Positions 50,352 to 59,031 of a stretch of 64,000 bases of DNA are shown piece after piece; position 1 is the stretch's first letter, and each line of letters starts with the position of its first letter. Source of the DNA: JBFAPK01 sp040676675. Lineage in GTDB: Bacteria > Actinomycetota > Actinomycetes > Mycobacteriales > Micromonosporaceae. The position numbers were made by a program, and so were the translations under genes. The notes under the pieces were generated by a model. The model worked only from the letters and a program-made list of their open reading frames with translations, searched no databases and was not told where the DNA came from. The DNA lies in assembly GCF_040676675.1 (NCBI RefSeq), contig NZ_JBFAPK010000027.1, forward strand, positions 1-64,000, written 5' to 3'.

Positions 50352-50373
50352 GCGCCCGGGGCGGCCCGGGCGC
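50352..50373. terminator. bidirectional hairpin terminator
   Basis: GCGCCCGGG (50352-50360) and CCCGGGCGC (50365-50373) form a perfect 9-bp stem with a 4-base loop between converging genes. A diverged second copy of the surrounding GC-rich sequence follows to about 50411. Confidence 0.65.
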
Positions 50374-50414
50374 GCGACTGACGGCCGCCCGGCGTCCGGG
50401 GTGGCCCGGGTGGC

Positions 50415-51221
50415 TCACGTCCGCAGGGTGTGCTCCAGCCGGCGCAGGGCCGCGGCGAGGGCCACCACCCCCAGCACCGCCAGGTAGGCCGCCGCGACGA
50501 GCAGGCGCGGACCGGGGGAGCCGAGGAAGACGCCCCGGACCAGCTCGATGCTCTGGTAGAGCGGCAGGCACTCGACGAAGACCTGGATCGGCCGGGGGTA
50601 GATCTCCAGCGGGAAGAACGTGGTCGAGAAGAGGAACATCGGCAGCATCACGAGCTGGATGAGCTGCAGATCCTGCCAGGTGCGCAGCAGGGTCACCGCG
50701 AGCAGCCCGACGGAGGCGAAGGCGAAGCCGATCAGGAGCGCGCTCGGGACCACCAGCAGCGCCCACGGCGTACGGACCAGGCCGAGCAGGGCGACGACGA
50801 CGAGGAAGGCGGAGCTGACCAGGGTGCCGCGCAGCAGCGCCCAGCAGATCTCGCCGAACGCCACCGACCGTACCGTCATCGGCGTGGTCAGGATCGACTC
50901 GTACGTGTGGTCCGTCTTCAGCTTGCCGAACATGTTGAACGTCGTCTCGTTCATCGCCCCGTTCATCGCCGCCGTGGCGAGCAGGGCCGGCGCGACGAAC
51001 CGCGGATAGCTGACCCCGGCCGCGTCCAGTCCGGGCACCGCGCCCACCAGCGCCCCGACGCCCAGCCCGAAGGCCGTCAGGTAGAGCAGCGGCTCGAAGA
51101 TCTCCGCGAGCAGCATCGGCCAGGTGTGGCGGTAGATCATGAGGTTGCGTTCGACCATCGCCCGGGCGCCGCCGCCGGCACGGACGCGGTCGACCAGCGG
51201 CGGAGCCGTCGTCGCCGTCAT
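50415..51221 (-). CDS. ABC-2 type exporter permease (NodJ/DrrB-like)
   Basis: 268 residues, six membrane segments. It shows the ABC-2 signature region SATFFPLEIYP-like (FLFSTTFFPLEIYPRPIQVFVECLPLYQSIELVRGVFLG) and LKTDHTYESILTTPMTVRSVAFGEICWALLRG. It is the second permease of a three-gene exporter (ATPase at 52122, permease at 51247). NodIJ/DrrAB-type systems export lipids, antibiotics or glycolipids. Gap to the other permease 25 bp. Confidence 0.9.
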   Translation of the reverse strand: MTATTAPPLVDRVRAGGGARAMVERNLMIYRHTWPMLLAEIFEPLLYLTAFGLGVGALVGAVPGLDAAGVSYPRFVAPALLATAAMNGAMNETTFNMFGKLKTDHTYESILTTPMTVRSVAFGEICWALLRGTLVSSAFLVVVALLGLVRTPWALLVVPSALLIGFAFASVGLLAVTLLRTWQDLQLIQLVMLPMFLFSTTFFPLEIYPRPIQVFVECLPLYQSIELVRGVFLGSPGPRLLVAAAYLAVLGVVALAAALRRLEHTLRT

Positions 51222-51246
51222 GGTGGACTCCTCTGCTCGCGGACCG

Positions 51247-52038
51247 TCAGACGTGCAGCCGGCGCCGGTACGTGCGGCGGGCCACGAGCACGCCGCCGAG
51301 CGCCATGGCCAGCAGGTAGCCCAGGTGCGGCAGGGTCGCCGACGGGACCGCCGTACCGAGCGCCAGCGTCCGACTCAGCTCGACGCCGTGCCAGAGCGGG
51401 GTGAGCCAGGCGACCGGATGCAGCCACCCCGGCAGCTGCTCGACCGGGAAGAACGTGCCGGAGAGCATGTACAGCGGCAGGACCACGAAGCGGAACATGG
51501 TGTTGAGGCTGGCCGAGCGGCGCACCGTCACCGCCCAGGCGGCGGTGGGGGCGGCGAAGGCGCAGCCGACCAGCGTCGCGGCGAGCACCAGCGGCACCAC
51601 CCGGACCGGCGGTACCGCGCCGAACGCCGCCGCGATCAGCGTGAAGAGCAGGGCGTTCTGTGCCGCCCGCAGGGTCCAGTACATGAGGTGGCCGGCGAAG
51701 ATGTCGGCCGGGTCGAGCGGCGTCGTCGCCGCCGCGCGGTAGCTGCCGCGGGACCGTACCGACTGGAGCACGGGGCCGGCCGCCTCCAGGTACGCGGTCT
51801 GCATCACGGCCGCGGTCAGCATGCCGGGCACCACGAACTCCAGGTAGGACGCCCCGTGCAGGTACGCGCTGCCGGTGTCGACGAGCTGGCCGAGACCGAT
51901 CCCGATCGCGGTCAGGAAGAGCAGCGGGTTGGCGACACTGATCACGATGCTGCCGCGCCAGGTGCGGCGGTACCGGTAGAGCCAGTAGCCCAGCTCGCGG
52001 AAGGGCGGTGAGGTCAGCAGCGTGGTCGCGGTACGCAT
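51247..52038 (-). CDS. ABC-2 type exporter permease
   Basis: 263 residues, six membrane segments, similar in layout to the downstream permease: VPGMLTAAVMQTAYLEAAGPVLQSVRSRGSYRAAATTPLDPADIFAGHL and LPLYMLSGTFFPVEQLPGWLHPVAWLTPLWHGVELSR. The two permeases are diverged paralogues and probably form a heterodimer driven by the ATPase at 52122. ATG 52038 has GAGGAG upstream on the minus strand. Confidence 0.9.
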   Translation of the reverse strand: MRTATTLLTSPPFRELGYWLYRYRRTWRGSIVISVANPLLFLTAIGIGLGQLVDTGSAYLHGASYLEFVVPGMLTAAVMQTAYLEAAGPVLQSVRSRGSYRAAATTPLDPADIFAGHLMYWTLRAAQNALLFTLIAAAFGAVPPVRVVPLVLAATLVGCAFAAPTAAWAVTVRRSASLNTMFRFVVLPLYMLSGTFFPVEQLPGWLHPVAWLTPLWHGVELSRTLALGTAVPSATLPHLGYLLAMALGGVLVARRTYRRRLHV

Positions 52039-52063
52039 CGTGCTCCTCGTCCGGGGCGGAGGG

Positions 52064-52150
52064 TCGGTCGACCGGCGAACGGCCGGTGTGGTTCGGTCGA
52101 CCGGCGAACGGCCGGTGCGGGTCAGTCGACCAGCGAACGGCCGGTGAGGG
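52064..52150 (-). repeat. three tandem 29-bp copies at the 3' end of the ABC ATPase gene
   Basis: Copies start at 52064, 52093 and 52122. The last is the genuine end of the coding region (encoding TGRSLVD and the stop), the other two lie in the gap before the permease. They share GTCGACCGGCGAACGGCCGG with a few changes; the unit is not a multiple of three. Confidence 0.85.
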
Positions 52151-53078
52151 TCAGGAACACGTCCTCCAGGCTGGCCCGGCGCACCAGCGCGGTCAGCGGC
52201 CGGATTCCCCGGCTGTGCACGGCCGCGAGGGTCTCCTCGCCGTGGTCGGTGTAGAGCATCAGCCGGTCGGGCAGCTCCTCCACCCGGTCCACCAGGCCGC
52301 GCGCCTTCTCGGTGCAGACCTGCCGCTCCTGCGGGCCGAAGCGCAGCTCCAGCACCTCCCGGGTGGTGTACCGCTCGATCAGCCCGGCCGGCGTTCCCTC
52401 CGCGACGATCCGGCCGCCGTCCATGACGACGAGCCGGTCGCAGAGCTGCTCGGCCTCGTCCATGTAGTGCGTGGTGAGCAGCAGCGTCACCCCCTCCTGC
52501 CTGAGCTGGAAGAGCCGCTCCCAGAGCAGGTGCCGGGCCTGCGGGTCCAGGCCGGTGGTCGGCTCGTCCAGCAGCAGGATCTCCGGCTGGTTGATCAGCG
52601 CGCGGGCGATGGTCAGCCGGCGCCGCATGCCACCGGAGAGCGCGTCGACCGCCTCGTCCGCCTTCTCCGACAGCCGGGCGAACTCCAGCAGCGCGTCGCT
52701 GCGCTGCCGCAGGGTCCGCCAGGGCAGGCCGAAGTAGCGGCCGTAGATCAGCAGGTTCTCGCGTACGGTCAGGTCGGTGTCGACGGTGTCGTCCTGCGGT
52801 ACCACCCCGATGCGGGCCCGGATCGCCGGGCCGTCCCGGGTCGCGTCGAGGCCGAGGATGCGCAGGCTCCCGCCGCTCACGGGCGAGACGCAGGCGATCA
52901 TCCGCATGGTCGAGGACTTGCCGGCACCGTTGGCGCCCAGCACGCCGAACGCCTCGCCGTGGCGGACCTCGAAGTCGATCCCGGCCACGGCCGTCAGGCC
53001 CCCGGGCCCGCCCGGGCGGCCGTAGACCTTGGTCAGGCCCCTCGCCTCGATCAGCACCGGCGCGGTCTCGCGCGTCAT
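52122..53078 (-). CDS. ABC exporter ATP-binding protein (DrrA/NodI type)
   Basis: 318 residues: Walker A GANGAGKSST, Q-loop GVVPQDDTVDTDLTVRENL, signature LSGGMRRRLTIARAL, Walker B ILLLDEPTTGLDP, switch His in LLTTHYMDEAEQLCDRL, and a C-terminal accessory domain ending ALVRRASLEDVFLTLTGRSLVD. The PQDDTVD and SGGMRRRL patterns are typical of DrrA/NodI daunorubicin-type exporters. ATG 53078 is preceded by GGAGG. The gene drives the two ABC-2 permeases downstream. Exported substrate unknown. Confidence 0.92.
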   Translation of the reverse strand: MTRETAPVLIEARGLTKVYGRPGGPGGLTAVAGIDFEVRHGEAFGVLGANGAGKSSTMRMIACVSPVSGGSLRILGLDATRDGPAIRARIGVVPQDDTVDTDLTVRENLLIYGRYFGLPWRTLRQRSDALLEFARLSEKADEAVDALSGGMRRRLTIARALINQPEILLLDEPTTGLDPQARHLLWERLFQLRQEGVTLLLTTHYMDEAEQLCDRLVVMDGGRIVAEGTPAGLIERYTTREVLELRFGPQERQVCTEKARGLVDRVEELPDRLMLYTDHGEETLAAVHSRGIRPLTALVRRASLEDVFLTLTGRSLVD

Positions 53079-53256
53079 CACGCCCTCCGTCATCCGGCGC
53101 ACCCCCGTGTACCGACTCGCACCTCGTACGTGCCGGCAGGTTATCCGAAGAGCCGTCGCGTCCGGAAGGATCGTCGGCGCGATCCGCGTCGATGCCGTGG
53201 CCGGCCCGGCCGCCCGACGGCCATCGATATATGCGCCCGTCTGACACGATGTCCAC

Positions 53257-54813
53257 GTGCCAGCCGGTCGATTTCTCGCGACGTCCATCGCCGCGGCGTT
53301 GCTCCTCACCTCCGCCCTCGCCACCCCGGCCTCGGCCGGCGCGGCGGTCGGGGCCGTCGTCCCCACCGACCGCGGACCCGTACGGGGCGCGGTCGAGGCG
53401 CACACCCGCACCTTCAGCGGCATCCCGTACGCGGCGCCGCCGGTGGGCGAGCGGCGCTGGCGGGCGCCCGAGCCGGCGGCCCGGTGGTCCGGCGTGCGCG
53501 ACGCCACCGTCCCGGGCCCGAGGTGCCCGCAGCTCGGCGACCCGGTGGTCGGCATCCCGCGCAGCGAGAACGAGGACTGCCTGTACCTGAACGTGACCAC
53601 GCCGCGAAATCCGGCGCCCCGGCCGCGGCCCGTGATGGTCTGGCTGCACGGGGGCGGGATGCGCTCCGGCGCCGGCAGCGACTCCGACCCGCGCCGGCTC
53701 GCCGCCACCGGCGACGTGATCGTGGTGACACCGAACTACCGGCTCGGCATCTTCGGCTTCTTCGGCTATCCGGGGCTGACCGGTTCCGGCACCTTCGGCC
53801 TCCAGGACCAGCAGGCCGCGCTGCGCTGGGTTCGGCGCAACGCCGCCTTCTTCGGCGGCGACCCCGCCAACGTCACGCTCTTCGGCGAGTCGGCCGGCGG
53901 GGACGGCGTCTGCGCCCAACTCGCCTCGCCGCTCGCGGCCGGTCTCTTCGACCGGGCGATCCTGCAGAGCGGCTCGTGCACGACCGCCAACCCGGTCGCC
54001 GTCATCCTTCCGGTCGCCGGCGCAGCCGAGGACACCTGGAAGCCCCGGTCCCTGACGGAGAGCCTCGGCGCCCGTACGGCGACCGAGGGCCTGCGCTGCG
54101 ACAACCTGGCCTGCCTGCGCGCCCGGACCGCGACCGAACTGCTCGCCACCCCGGCGGTCTACTGGAGCCCCGCCTTCGACACCCCGCTGCTGCCGGTACA
54201 TCCGGCGGAGGCGCTGCGGACCGGACACTTCAACCGGGTGCCGGTGCTCGCGGGGCACACCCGCGACGAGGGGCGCTTCTTCGTCGCGACCTTCTTCCCG
54301 GGCGGCATCGACGACCCGACCTACCAGTGGCTCCTCACGACCGCGTTCGGCGACCGGGCCGGCGAGGTCGCCGCCCGGTACGCCGAGGCCGGCTCGCCGA
54401 GCCTGGCTTGGGCGGCGATCGTCACGGACCGGGCGTACGTCTGTCCGAGCCTCGTCGCCGGTCGGGCCATCGCCGCGCGGGCACCGTACCGGCACTACCT
54501 GTTCGCCGACCGTGCGGCGCCGCAGATCTTCGCGCTGCCCGCCCCGCCGCCGTTCCCGATGGGCGCCTACCACGGTGCGGAGCTGCCGTACCTGTTCGAC
54601 ATGGACGGCGTCACGCTCACCGCCGCGCAGCGCCGCCTCGCGGACCAGATGATCCGCTACTGGACCGCCTTCGCGGCCTCGGGCGACCCCGAACGGCCGG
54701 GCCTGCCCCGCTGGCCGTCGCGGCTCGCCCAGTCGCTCGCGCCCGACGCGGTCGGCCCGGTGGACCTCGCGGCCCAGCACCACTGCGGGTTCTGGGCCGA
54801 GTACCCCTCCTGA
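53257..54813 (+). CDS. secreted type-B carboxylesterase
   Basis: 518 residues with a signal peptide (ATSIAAALLLTSALATPASAG). The type-B esterase signatures are complete: SENEDCLYLNV, the oxyanion-hole HGGGM (131-135), nucleophile S212 in FGESAGG, and His in AYHGAELPYLF. It hydrolyses esters of unknown substrate outside the cell; some relatives act on p-nitrobenzyl esters or plant esters. GTG 53257 has no obvious ribosome site and the message may be leaderless. Confidence 0.9.
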   Translation: MPAGRFLATSIAAALLLTSALATPASAGAAVGAVVPTDRGPVRGAVEAHTRTFSGIPYAAPPVGERRWRAPEPAARWSGVRDATVPGPRCPQLGDPVVGIPRSENEDCLYLNVTTPRNPAPRPRPVMVWLHGGGMRSGAGSDSDPRRLAATGDVIVVTPNYRLGIFGFFGYPGLTGSGTFGLQDQQAALRWVRRNAAFFGGDPANVTLFGESAGGDGVCAQLASPLAAGLFDRAILQSGSCTTANPVAVILPVAGAAEDTWKPRSLTESLGARTATEGLRCDNLACLRARTATELLATPAVYWSPAFDTPLLPVHPAEALRTGHFNRVPVLAGHTRDEGRFFVATFFPGGIDDPTYQWLLTTAFGDRAGEVAARYAEAGSPSLAWAAIVTDRAYVCPSLVAGRAIAARAPYRHYLFADRAAPQIFALPAPPPFPMGAYHGAELPYLFDMDGVTLTAAQRRLADQMIRYWTAFAASGDPERPGLPRWPSRLAQSLAPDAVGPVDLAAQHHCGFWAEYPS

Positions 54814-54826
54814 GCGGGCCGGGCGG

Positions 54827-56113
54827 TCAACCCCGCCCGGCGACCACCCGGCGACGGCGCGCCGCCCGGCGGATCACCAGCAGCCCGACCGCGCCGACCA
54901 GCAACAGCCCGGCGGCGAGCAGCGCGACCACGGCGAGCCGGCGGACGGAGGTACCGCTCGCCGAGGCCGCCGGTGCGGGGACGGCCGCGGTCGCCGCCGT
55001 CCCCGGGGGCCGGGCGGCCGGCGCGTGCAGCTCGGCCGCCTCCTCCGGCGTGACGAGACGCCCGACGGACGCCGTGGCCGGCAGCTTGAATCCCCAGTCG
55101 AGCAGCATCGTGCCCTGTTTCCAGGCGCGCGCCGGCACGATCTCCGCGCCCATGATGGTGACGACCAGCCGCCGGCCGCCGCGCTGGGCCGCTCCGACGT
55201 AGGTGTGCCGCGCGTCGTCGGTGAACCCGGTCTTGCCGCCCAACGCCCCCGGATAGCTGGTCAGCAGCTTGTTCTCGTTCTGGATCTGGAAGCCCTTCGG
55301 GTGCTTCGGCGGCTGCGCCGGCCACTGGAAGCGCAGCCTGGTGTCGTACCGCACGAAGTCCGGCCGGGCGAAGTCGGCCCGGGCGATCAGCGCCAGGTCG
55401 TACGCGCTGGTGAACTGGTCCGGGGCGTCCAGGCCGGAGGGGGTGACCGCGTGCGTGTCGTCGGCGCCCAGCCGGTGCGCCTCCGCGTTCATCGCCGCCA
55501 CCGTGGCCGGAACCCCGCCGGCCCCGCCGGCCACCCGGGCCAGCGCGTTGGCGGCGTCGTTGCCCGACTGCAGCAGCAGCCCGTACCAGAGGGTCGAGAC
55601 CGGGTAGCGACCGCCGAGGACCATCCCGACCGCGGAGCTGTCCGCCGGCAGGTCCAGGTCCCCGGCGGTCGCCTCGACGACCAGGTCCGGGTCCAGCTTG
55701 GGCAGCGCGGTCGCCGCGAGCAGCAGCTTCTGCACGCTGGCCGGCCGGCGCCGCAGGTGCGGCGCGCAGCCGCCGAGGACCGCTCCGGTGTCGAGGTCGG
55801 CCACGACCCACGAGATCGCCGAGACGGCGGGCGGCGCCGGTGCCTCCGGCGGCACCGCCAACCCCTTCGTGCCGAGTTGGGGGCCGCCCACGGCGGGCGC
55901 GGGCGCCTGGGCCGGCGACGCCGGCGTCGGCGGGATCGCCGGCTTCCGGACGTACGGGCACGGCACGGCGCTCGCCGCGGTGTCCGGCGGGGTGCCCGGC
56001 ACGGCGCTCGCCGCGGTGTTCGACGGGGTGCCCGGTGCCGAACCCGCCACCGGTGCCGGCCCGACCATCAGTCCCGCGCTCAGCCCGGCGGCCACAAGAC
56101 GCCACGTTCCCAT
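54827..56113 (-). CDS. dacA: D-alanyl-D-alanine carboxypeptidase (S11, DacA-like)
   Basis: 428 residues. A signal peptide is followed by a low-complexity region containing a duplicated GTPxxTAASAVP. The penicillin-binding core has SVQK (126-129), SGN (183-185) and KTG (294-296). The tail has a Pro/Ala-rich spacer and a membrane helix (about 395-415) followed by RRAARRRR, a C-terminal anchor. The enzyme trims the terminal D-Ala from peptidoglycan stem peptides outside the cell. The gene symbol is by family only. Confidence 0.9.
   Translation of the reverse strand: MGTWRLVAAGLSAGLMVGPAPVAGSAPGTPSNTAASAVPGTPPDTAASAVPCPYVRKPAIPPTPASPAQAPAPAVGGPQLGTKGLAVPPEAPAPPAVSAISWVVADLDTGAVLGGCAPHLRRRPASVQKLLLAATALPKLDPDLVVEATAGDLDLPADSSAVGMVLGGRYPVSTLWYGLLLQSGNDAANALARVAGGAGGVPATVAAMNAEAHRLGADDTHAVTPSGLDAPDQFTSAYDLALIARADFARPDFVRYDTRLRFQWPAQPPKHPKGFQIQNENKLLTSYPGALGGKTGFTDDARHTYVGAAQRGGRRLVVTIMGAEIVPARAWKQGTMLLDWGFKLPATASVGRLVTPEEAAELHAPAARPPGTAATAAVPAPAASASGTSVRRLAVVALLAAGLLLVGAVGLLVIRRAARRRRVVAGRG
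55962..56033 (-). repeat. 36-bp in-frame tandem duplication
   Basis: Two 36-bp copies (55962-55997 and 55998-56033) encode the repeated 12-residue segment GTPxxTAASAVP in the linker of the carboxypeptidase. They differ at a few bases. Confidence 0.85.
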
Positions 56114-56141
56114 GGCGGGGAGAGTAACGGCCGCCAGCCCC

Positions 56142-57311
56142 CTACGGGCGGTCGCAGATCACGTCGTCCATCAGCCGGGAGGCCCGCCCCTGGACGGCCA
56201 GCGCCGCCCGCTCGTCGGCGAGCTGCGTGGCCAGGGAGAGCACCGCCACCCGGTCGCCGTCCGGGCTCACCCCGTTGGCGGTGCTCATGCCGGGCACGTC
56301 ACCGCCGTGGCCCCAGTAGCCGCCGCAGCGGTTCGGGACGAACATGATGCCGAGCCCGTACCGGGCGCCGGGGATGAAGTCCTGGAAGGTCTCCGCGAGC
56401 ACGGTCTCGTGCAACTGGGCCATCTGGCCGGCCTTCAGCAGCTGACCGCGTTGCAGCGCCTGCCAGAACCGGGCGAGGTCGGTCGGCGTGGTGACCAGGT
56501 TGCCGGCCGCGTCGGCGACCGTCGGGTTGAACATCGTGGTGTCGGTCAGCGGACCGCCCGGTACCCACTGCTGGTAGCCCTTGGCGTGCGGTGCCGGCAG
56601 GAACGGACGGTCCCCCGGCGCGGACGTGTGCCGCAGCCCGAGCGGCTGGAGGATCCGGGTACGCACCTCGGTGGCCCAGGACCGGCCGGTCACCCGCTCG
56701 ATGAGCATCCCGGCGAGGATGTAGTTGGTGTTCGAGTAGTCCCAGCTCGTTCCGGGCGCGAATCCGGGCTCGTGCCGCACGGCCAGGGCGACGAGGTCGG
56801 CGGCGTCGTAGTGGTCGAACCGGTGCGCCAGGTACCCCTCCTGGGATCCGAGCGCCGCGATGTCCCTGGTGTAGTTGTAGATGCCGCTGGTGTGCTGGAG
56901 CAGGTGGCGGACGGTGATCCGCCGGCCGTCGTTGCCGTTGCCGGCGACGACCCCCGGCAACCACCGGTCGACGCTGTCGTCCAGGGAGAGCCTGCCCTCC
57001 CCGACCAGTTGCAGCACGACGACGGCGACGAAGGTCTTGGTGTTGCTCCCCATCCGGAAGTACCCGTCGAGCGGTACCGGCGTGCCGCGGTCGAGGTCAC
57101 CGACGCCGGACCGGGCGCGGACGGTGATCCCGTCGACCCGGGTGAGCCCTTGCACGCCGGTGATGCCGAGGCCGTGCAGGTCGTCGACCGCGACCTGGAG
57201 GCGCCGGTCCGTGGCGGCGGGTGCGGTGGCGCCGGCCGGTACCGCGCCGGCCGCGACCAGCGCGGCGACCGACGCGACGACCAGGCTCCTTCGGCCGAGT
57301 TGTCCTCGCAT
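56142..57311 (-). CDS. secreted class C beta-lactamase-type serine hydrolase (D,D-peptidase-like)
   Basis: 389 residues with a signal peptide. Motifs are SNTK (89-92), YSN (192-194) and HGG at 335, as in Streptomyces R61-type D,D-peptidases and class C-like esterases. It ends with a Cys pair (NRCGG and VICDRP). It probably acts on peptidoglycan or on D-amino-acid peptides rather than as a resistance beta-lactamase. It is upstream of the DacA-like gene by 28 bp on the same strand, so the two may be co-transcribed. Confidence 0.88.
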   Translation of the reverse strand: MRGQLGRRSLVVASVAALVAAGAVPAGATAPAATDRRLQVAVDDLHGLGITGVQGLTRVDGITVRARSGVGDLDRGTPVPLDGYFRMGSNTKTFVAVVVLQLVGEGRLSLDDSVDRWLPGVVAGNGNDGRRITVRHLLQHTSGIYNYTRDIAALGSQEGYLAHRFDHYDAADLVALAVRHEPGFAPGTSWDYSNTNYILAGMLIERVTGRSWATEVRTRILQPLGLRHTSAPGDRPFLPAPHAKGYQQWVPGGPLTDTTMFNPTVADAAGNLVTTPTDLARFWQALQRGQLLKAGQMAQLHETVLAETFQDFIPGARYGLGIMFVPNRCGGYWGHGGDVPGMSTANGVSPDGDRVAVLSLATQLADERAALAVQGRASRLMDDVICDRP

Positions 57312-57526
57312 GTCATGTCCCTTCGAACGGACGCGAACGATGACGGAACCCGACCGTACGAAACCCCTCGATGCGTTTCCATCCGGTGATCCCCCGGGAG
57401 TGGGGTCGGGGTAACCCCCGGTACCAGGTGGGCCGGGACCGACCCGGCGTGCGCGCCCCGCCGTCTCCGGTGGACCCGGGAGAGACCCCGTGGCCCGGCG
57501 CGCCGGCCCCGGCGAGCGCGGCCCGC

Positions 57527-58069
57527 TCAGGCCGCGCGAACGGGTTGGCGCAGGATGGTACGCATCTTCGCGGTATCGGTCTCGGTGACCTCGGACAGGT
57601 AGATCTCATGGTGCAGGCCATTGCTCACCAGGCCCCGCTCGGCCATGAACCGGTCCATCCGGGCAAGGGTCTCCGGCTCGTCGTCATAGGAGCCGTGGTG
57701 CATCGCCTGCACGCACCTGCCCTCGGTGAACGTGACCAGTTGCACCCGTGCCGCGCTGTGCCACCCCGTCGCCTGCCTGGCCTCGTCGACCCGCGCCGGC
57801 TCGACCGACTCGGGCAGCCGCAGGAACAGGTGCCAGCGCCACTGCGAGCGTGGGACCGTCAGCGGCGGCCGGTCGTCCTCGACCCACCAGCGTCCCTCCA
57901 GCGCGGGCAGCGCGCCGGCCAGCAGCGGTGCGGCGACCGCGTACAGCGTTCGGATGGCCGTCATGTGCTCGTCGCCGCCGGGCTCACCCATGCCGGTCAC
58001 CGCCAAGCCGCGTACCGGCCCGAACTCGACCAGCTCGGGGCTGTCCGACGCGGAATACCAGTCGTTCAT
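57527..58069 (-). CDS. stand-alone GyrI-like small-molecule-binding protein
   Basis: 180 residues similar to the GyrI/effector-binding fold: VEFGPVRGLAVTGMG opening, WRWHLFLRLPE, ARVQLVTFTEGRCVQAMHHGSYDDEPETLARMDRFM and GLHHEIYLSEVTETDTAKMRTILRQPV. This fold binds drug-like or hydrophobic molecules and often accompanies or is fused to MerR regulators. It overlaps the MerR gene by four bases (ATGA), and both share related ligand domains. It may sequester or degrade the inducer. Confidence 0.85.
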   Translation of the reverse strand: MNDWYSASDSPELVEFGPVRGLAVTGMGEPGGDEHMTAIRTLYAVAAPLLAGALPALEGRWWVEDDRPPLTVPRSQWRWHLFLRLPESVEPARVDEARQATGWHSAARVQLVTFTEGRCVQAMHHGSYDDEPETLARMDRFMAERGLVSNGLHHEIYLSEVTETDTAKMRTILRQPVRAA

Positions 58070-58857
58070 TCGCTCTCCTCGACTCCGATCATGATGTGGG
58101 TCACCAGTTGATCCGGGCTGGTCTGCCGCGGATCGGAGATGTAGACCTCGCGCAGGTCGCCGCGGGTCACGTGGCCGTGCTCGCCGATCCAGGCCAGCAG
58201 GGCGTGCGCCGTAAGGGACAGCTGGTCGTACGGGCCGACGTGGGTGGCCATGGCGAACAACCCGCCACGGAGGATGTCCGGCGTCGTGCCGGCGACATCC
58301 CGGTCGACCTGCGCGGCCACCGTCACGCTCACCTGGTCGGCGATGTCCAACGGGAACAACCCGACCAACGGGCCGTGCGGCCGCTCGCCGGCCGCCGCCA
58401 GCGCCGTGTTGAGGCGGGCCACGCAGTCCGTGGTCACCGCCGGGATCTCACCGAGGCCGCCGGCGCCCTGGGTGACCACCACCCGGCGGGCGTCCTCGCG
58501 GGTCAGTCGAACCTCGGCCCGGGGCAGACCGTCGGTGAGGACCCGGTCCAGGGTGGCCAGCATCCGGCGACGCCGAACCAGGTCGGCCTCCATCCGGTCC
58601 CGCACGCCACCGAGCACCTCGGCGATGCCCCTGCCCGCCAGTACCTGCCCGATCGCCGGCAGGGGGACGTCGAGTGAGCGCAACAACCCGACCGACAGGG
58701 CGTCGCGCGCCTGGTCGGCCCGGTAGTAGCGGTAACCCGAGTCCGGATCGACCCAGGCCGGCCGCAGCAGCCCCAGCTCGTCGTAGTGCCGCAGCTGCTT
58801 CACGCTCAGCCTGCACAGACGCGCGAACCGCCCGATGGGCATCAGCACCTCGTCCAC
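58066..58857 (-). CDS. MerR-family regulator with GyrI-like effector domain (BmrR-like)
   Basis: 263 residues. The MerR HTH (MPIGRFARLCRLSVKQLRHYDELGLLRPAWVDPDSGYRYYRADQARDA) is followed by a helix dimeriser (RDRMEADLVRRRRMLATLDRVL). The GyrI-like ligand domain (DQVSVTVAAQVDRDVAG...GGLFAMATHVGPYDQLSLTAHALLAWI) ends EVYISDPRQTSPDQLVTHIMIGVEE. It should activate genes in response to hydrophobic cations or drugs and is co-expressed with the stand-alone GyrI-like protein. Confidence 0.92.
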   Translation of the reverse strand: MDEVLMPIGRFARLCRLSVKQLRHYDELGLLRPAWVDPDSGYRYYRADQARDALSVGLLRSLDVPLPAIGQVLAGRGIAEVLGGVRDRMEADLVRRRRMLATLDRVLTDGLPRAEVRLTREDARRVVVTQGAGGLGEIPAVTTDCVARLNTALAAAGERPHGPLVGLFPLDIADQVSVTVAAQVDRDVAGTTPDILRGGLFAMATHVGPYDQLSLTAHALLAWIGEHGHVTRGDLREVYISDPRQTSPDQLVTHIMIGVEESE

Positions 58858-59031
58858 GCGACCAGCATGAACGCTCCCACGGTGGGAGAGTCCAGGCGGG
58901 CGGCGCGGCCGTCTCCGACACGGTGGTCCTCACCCAGTCGACGGCGACTGACGGGGGCGCCGGGAACCATCCCGCTCGGTTCGCGCTGGACGGCGGGCGT
59001 GCCGGCCAACCGAGCAGGGTAGGGTGCCGCC

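Noticed and set aside
56142..57311. Class C-type serine hydrolase as a beta-lactamase resistance gene
   Set aside because: SxxK, YSN and HGG also define D,D-peptidases and esterases, and it neighbours a DacA-like gene.
58858..59031. Antitoxin gene expected upstream of the PemK-like gene
   Set aside because: No short plus-strand frame with antitoxin-like features or ribosome site lies in this gap.
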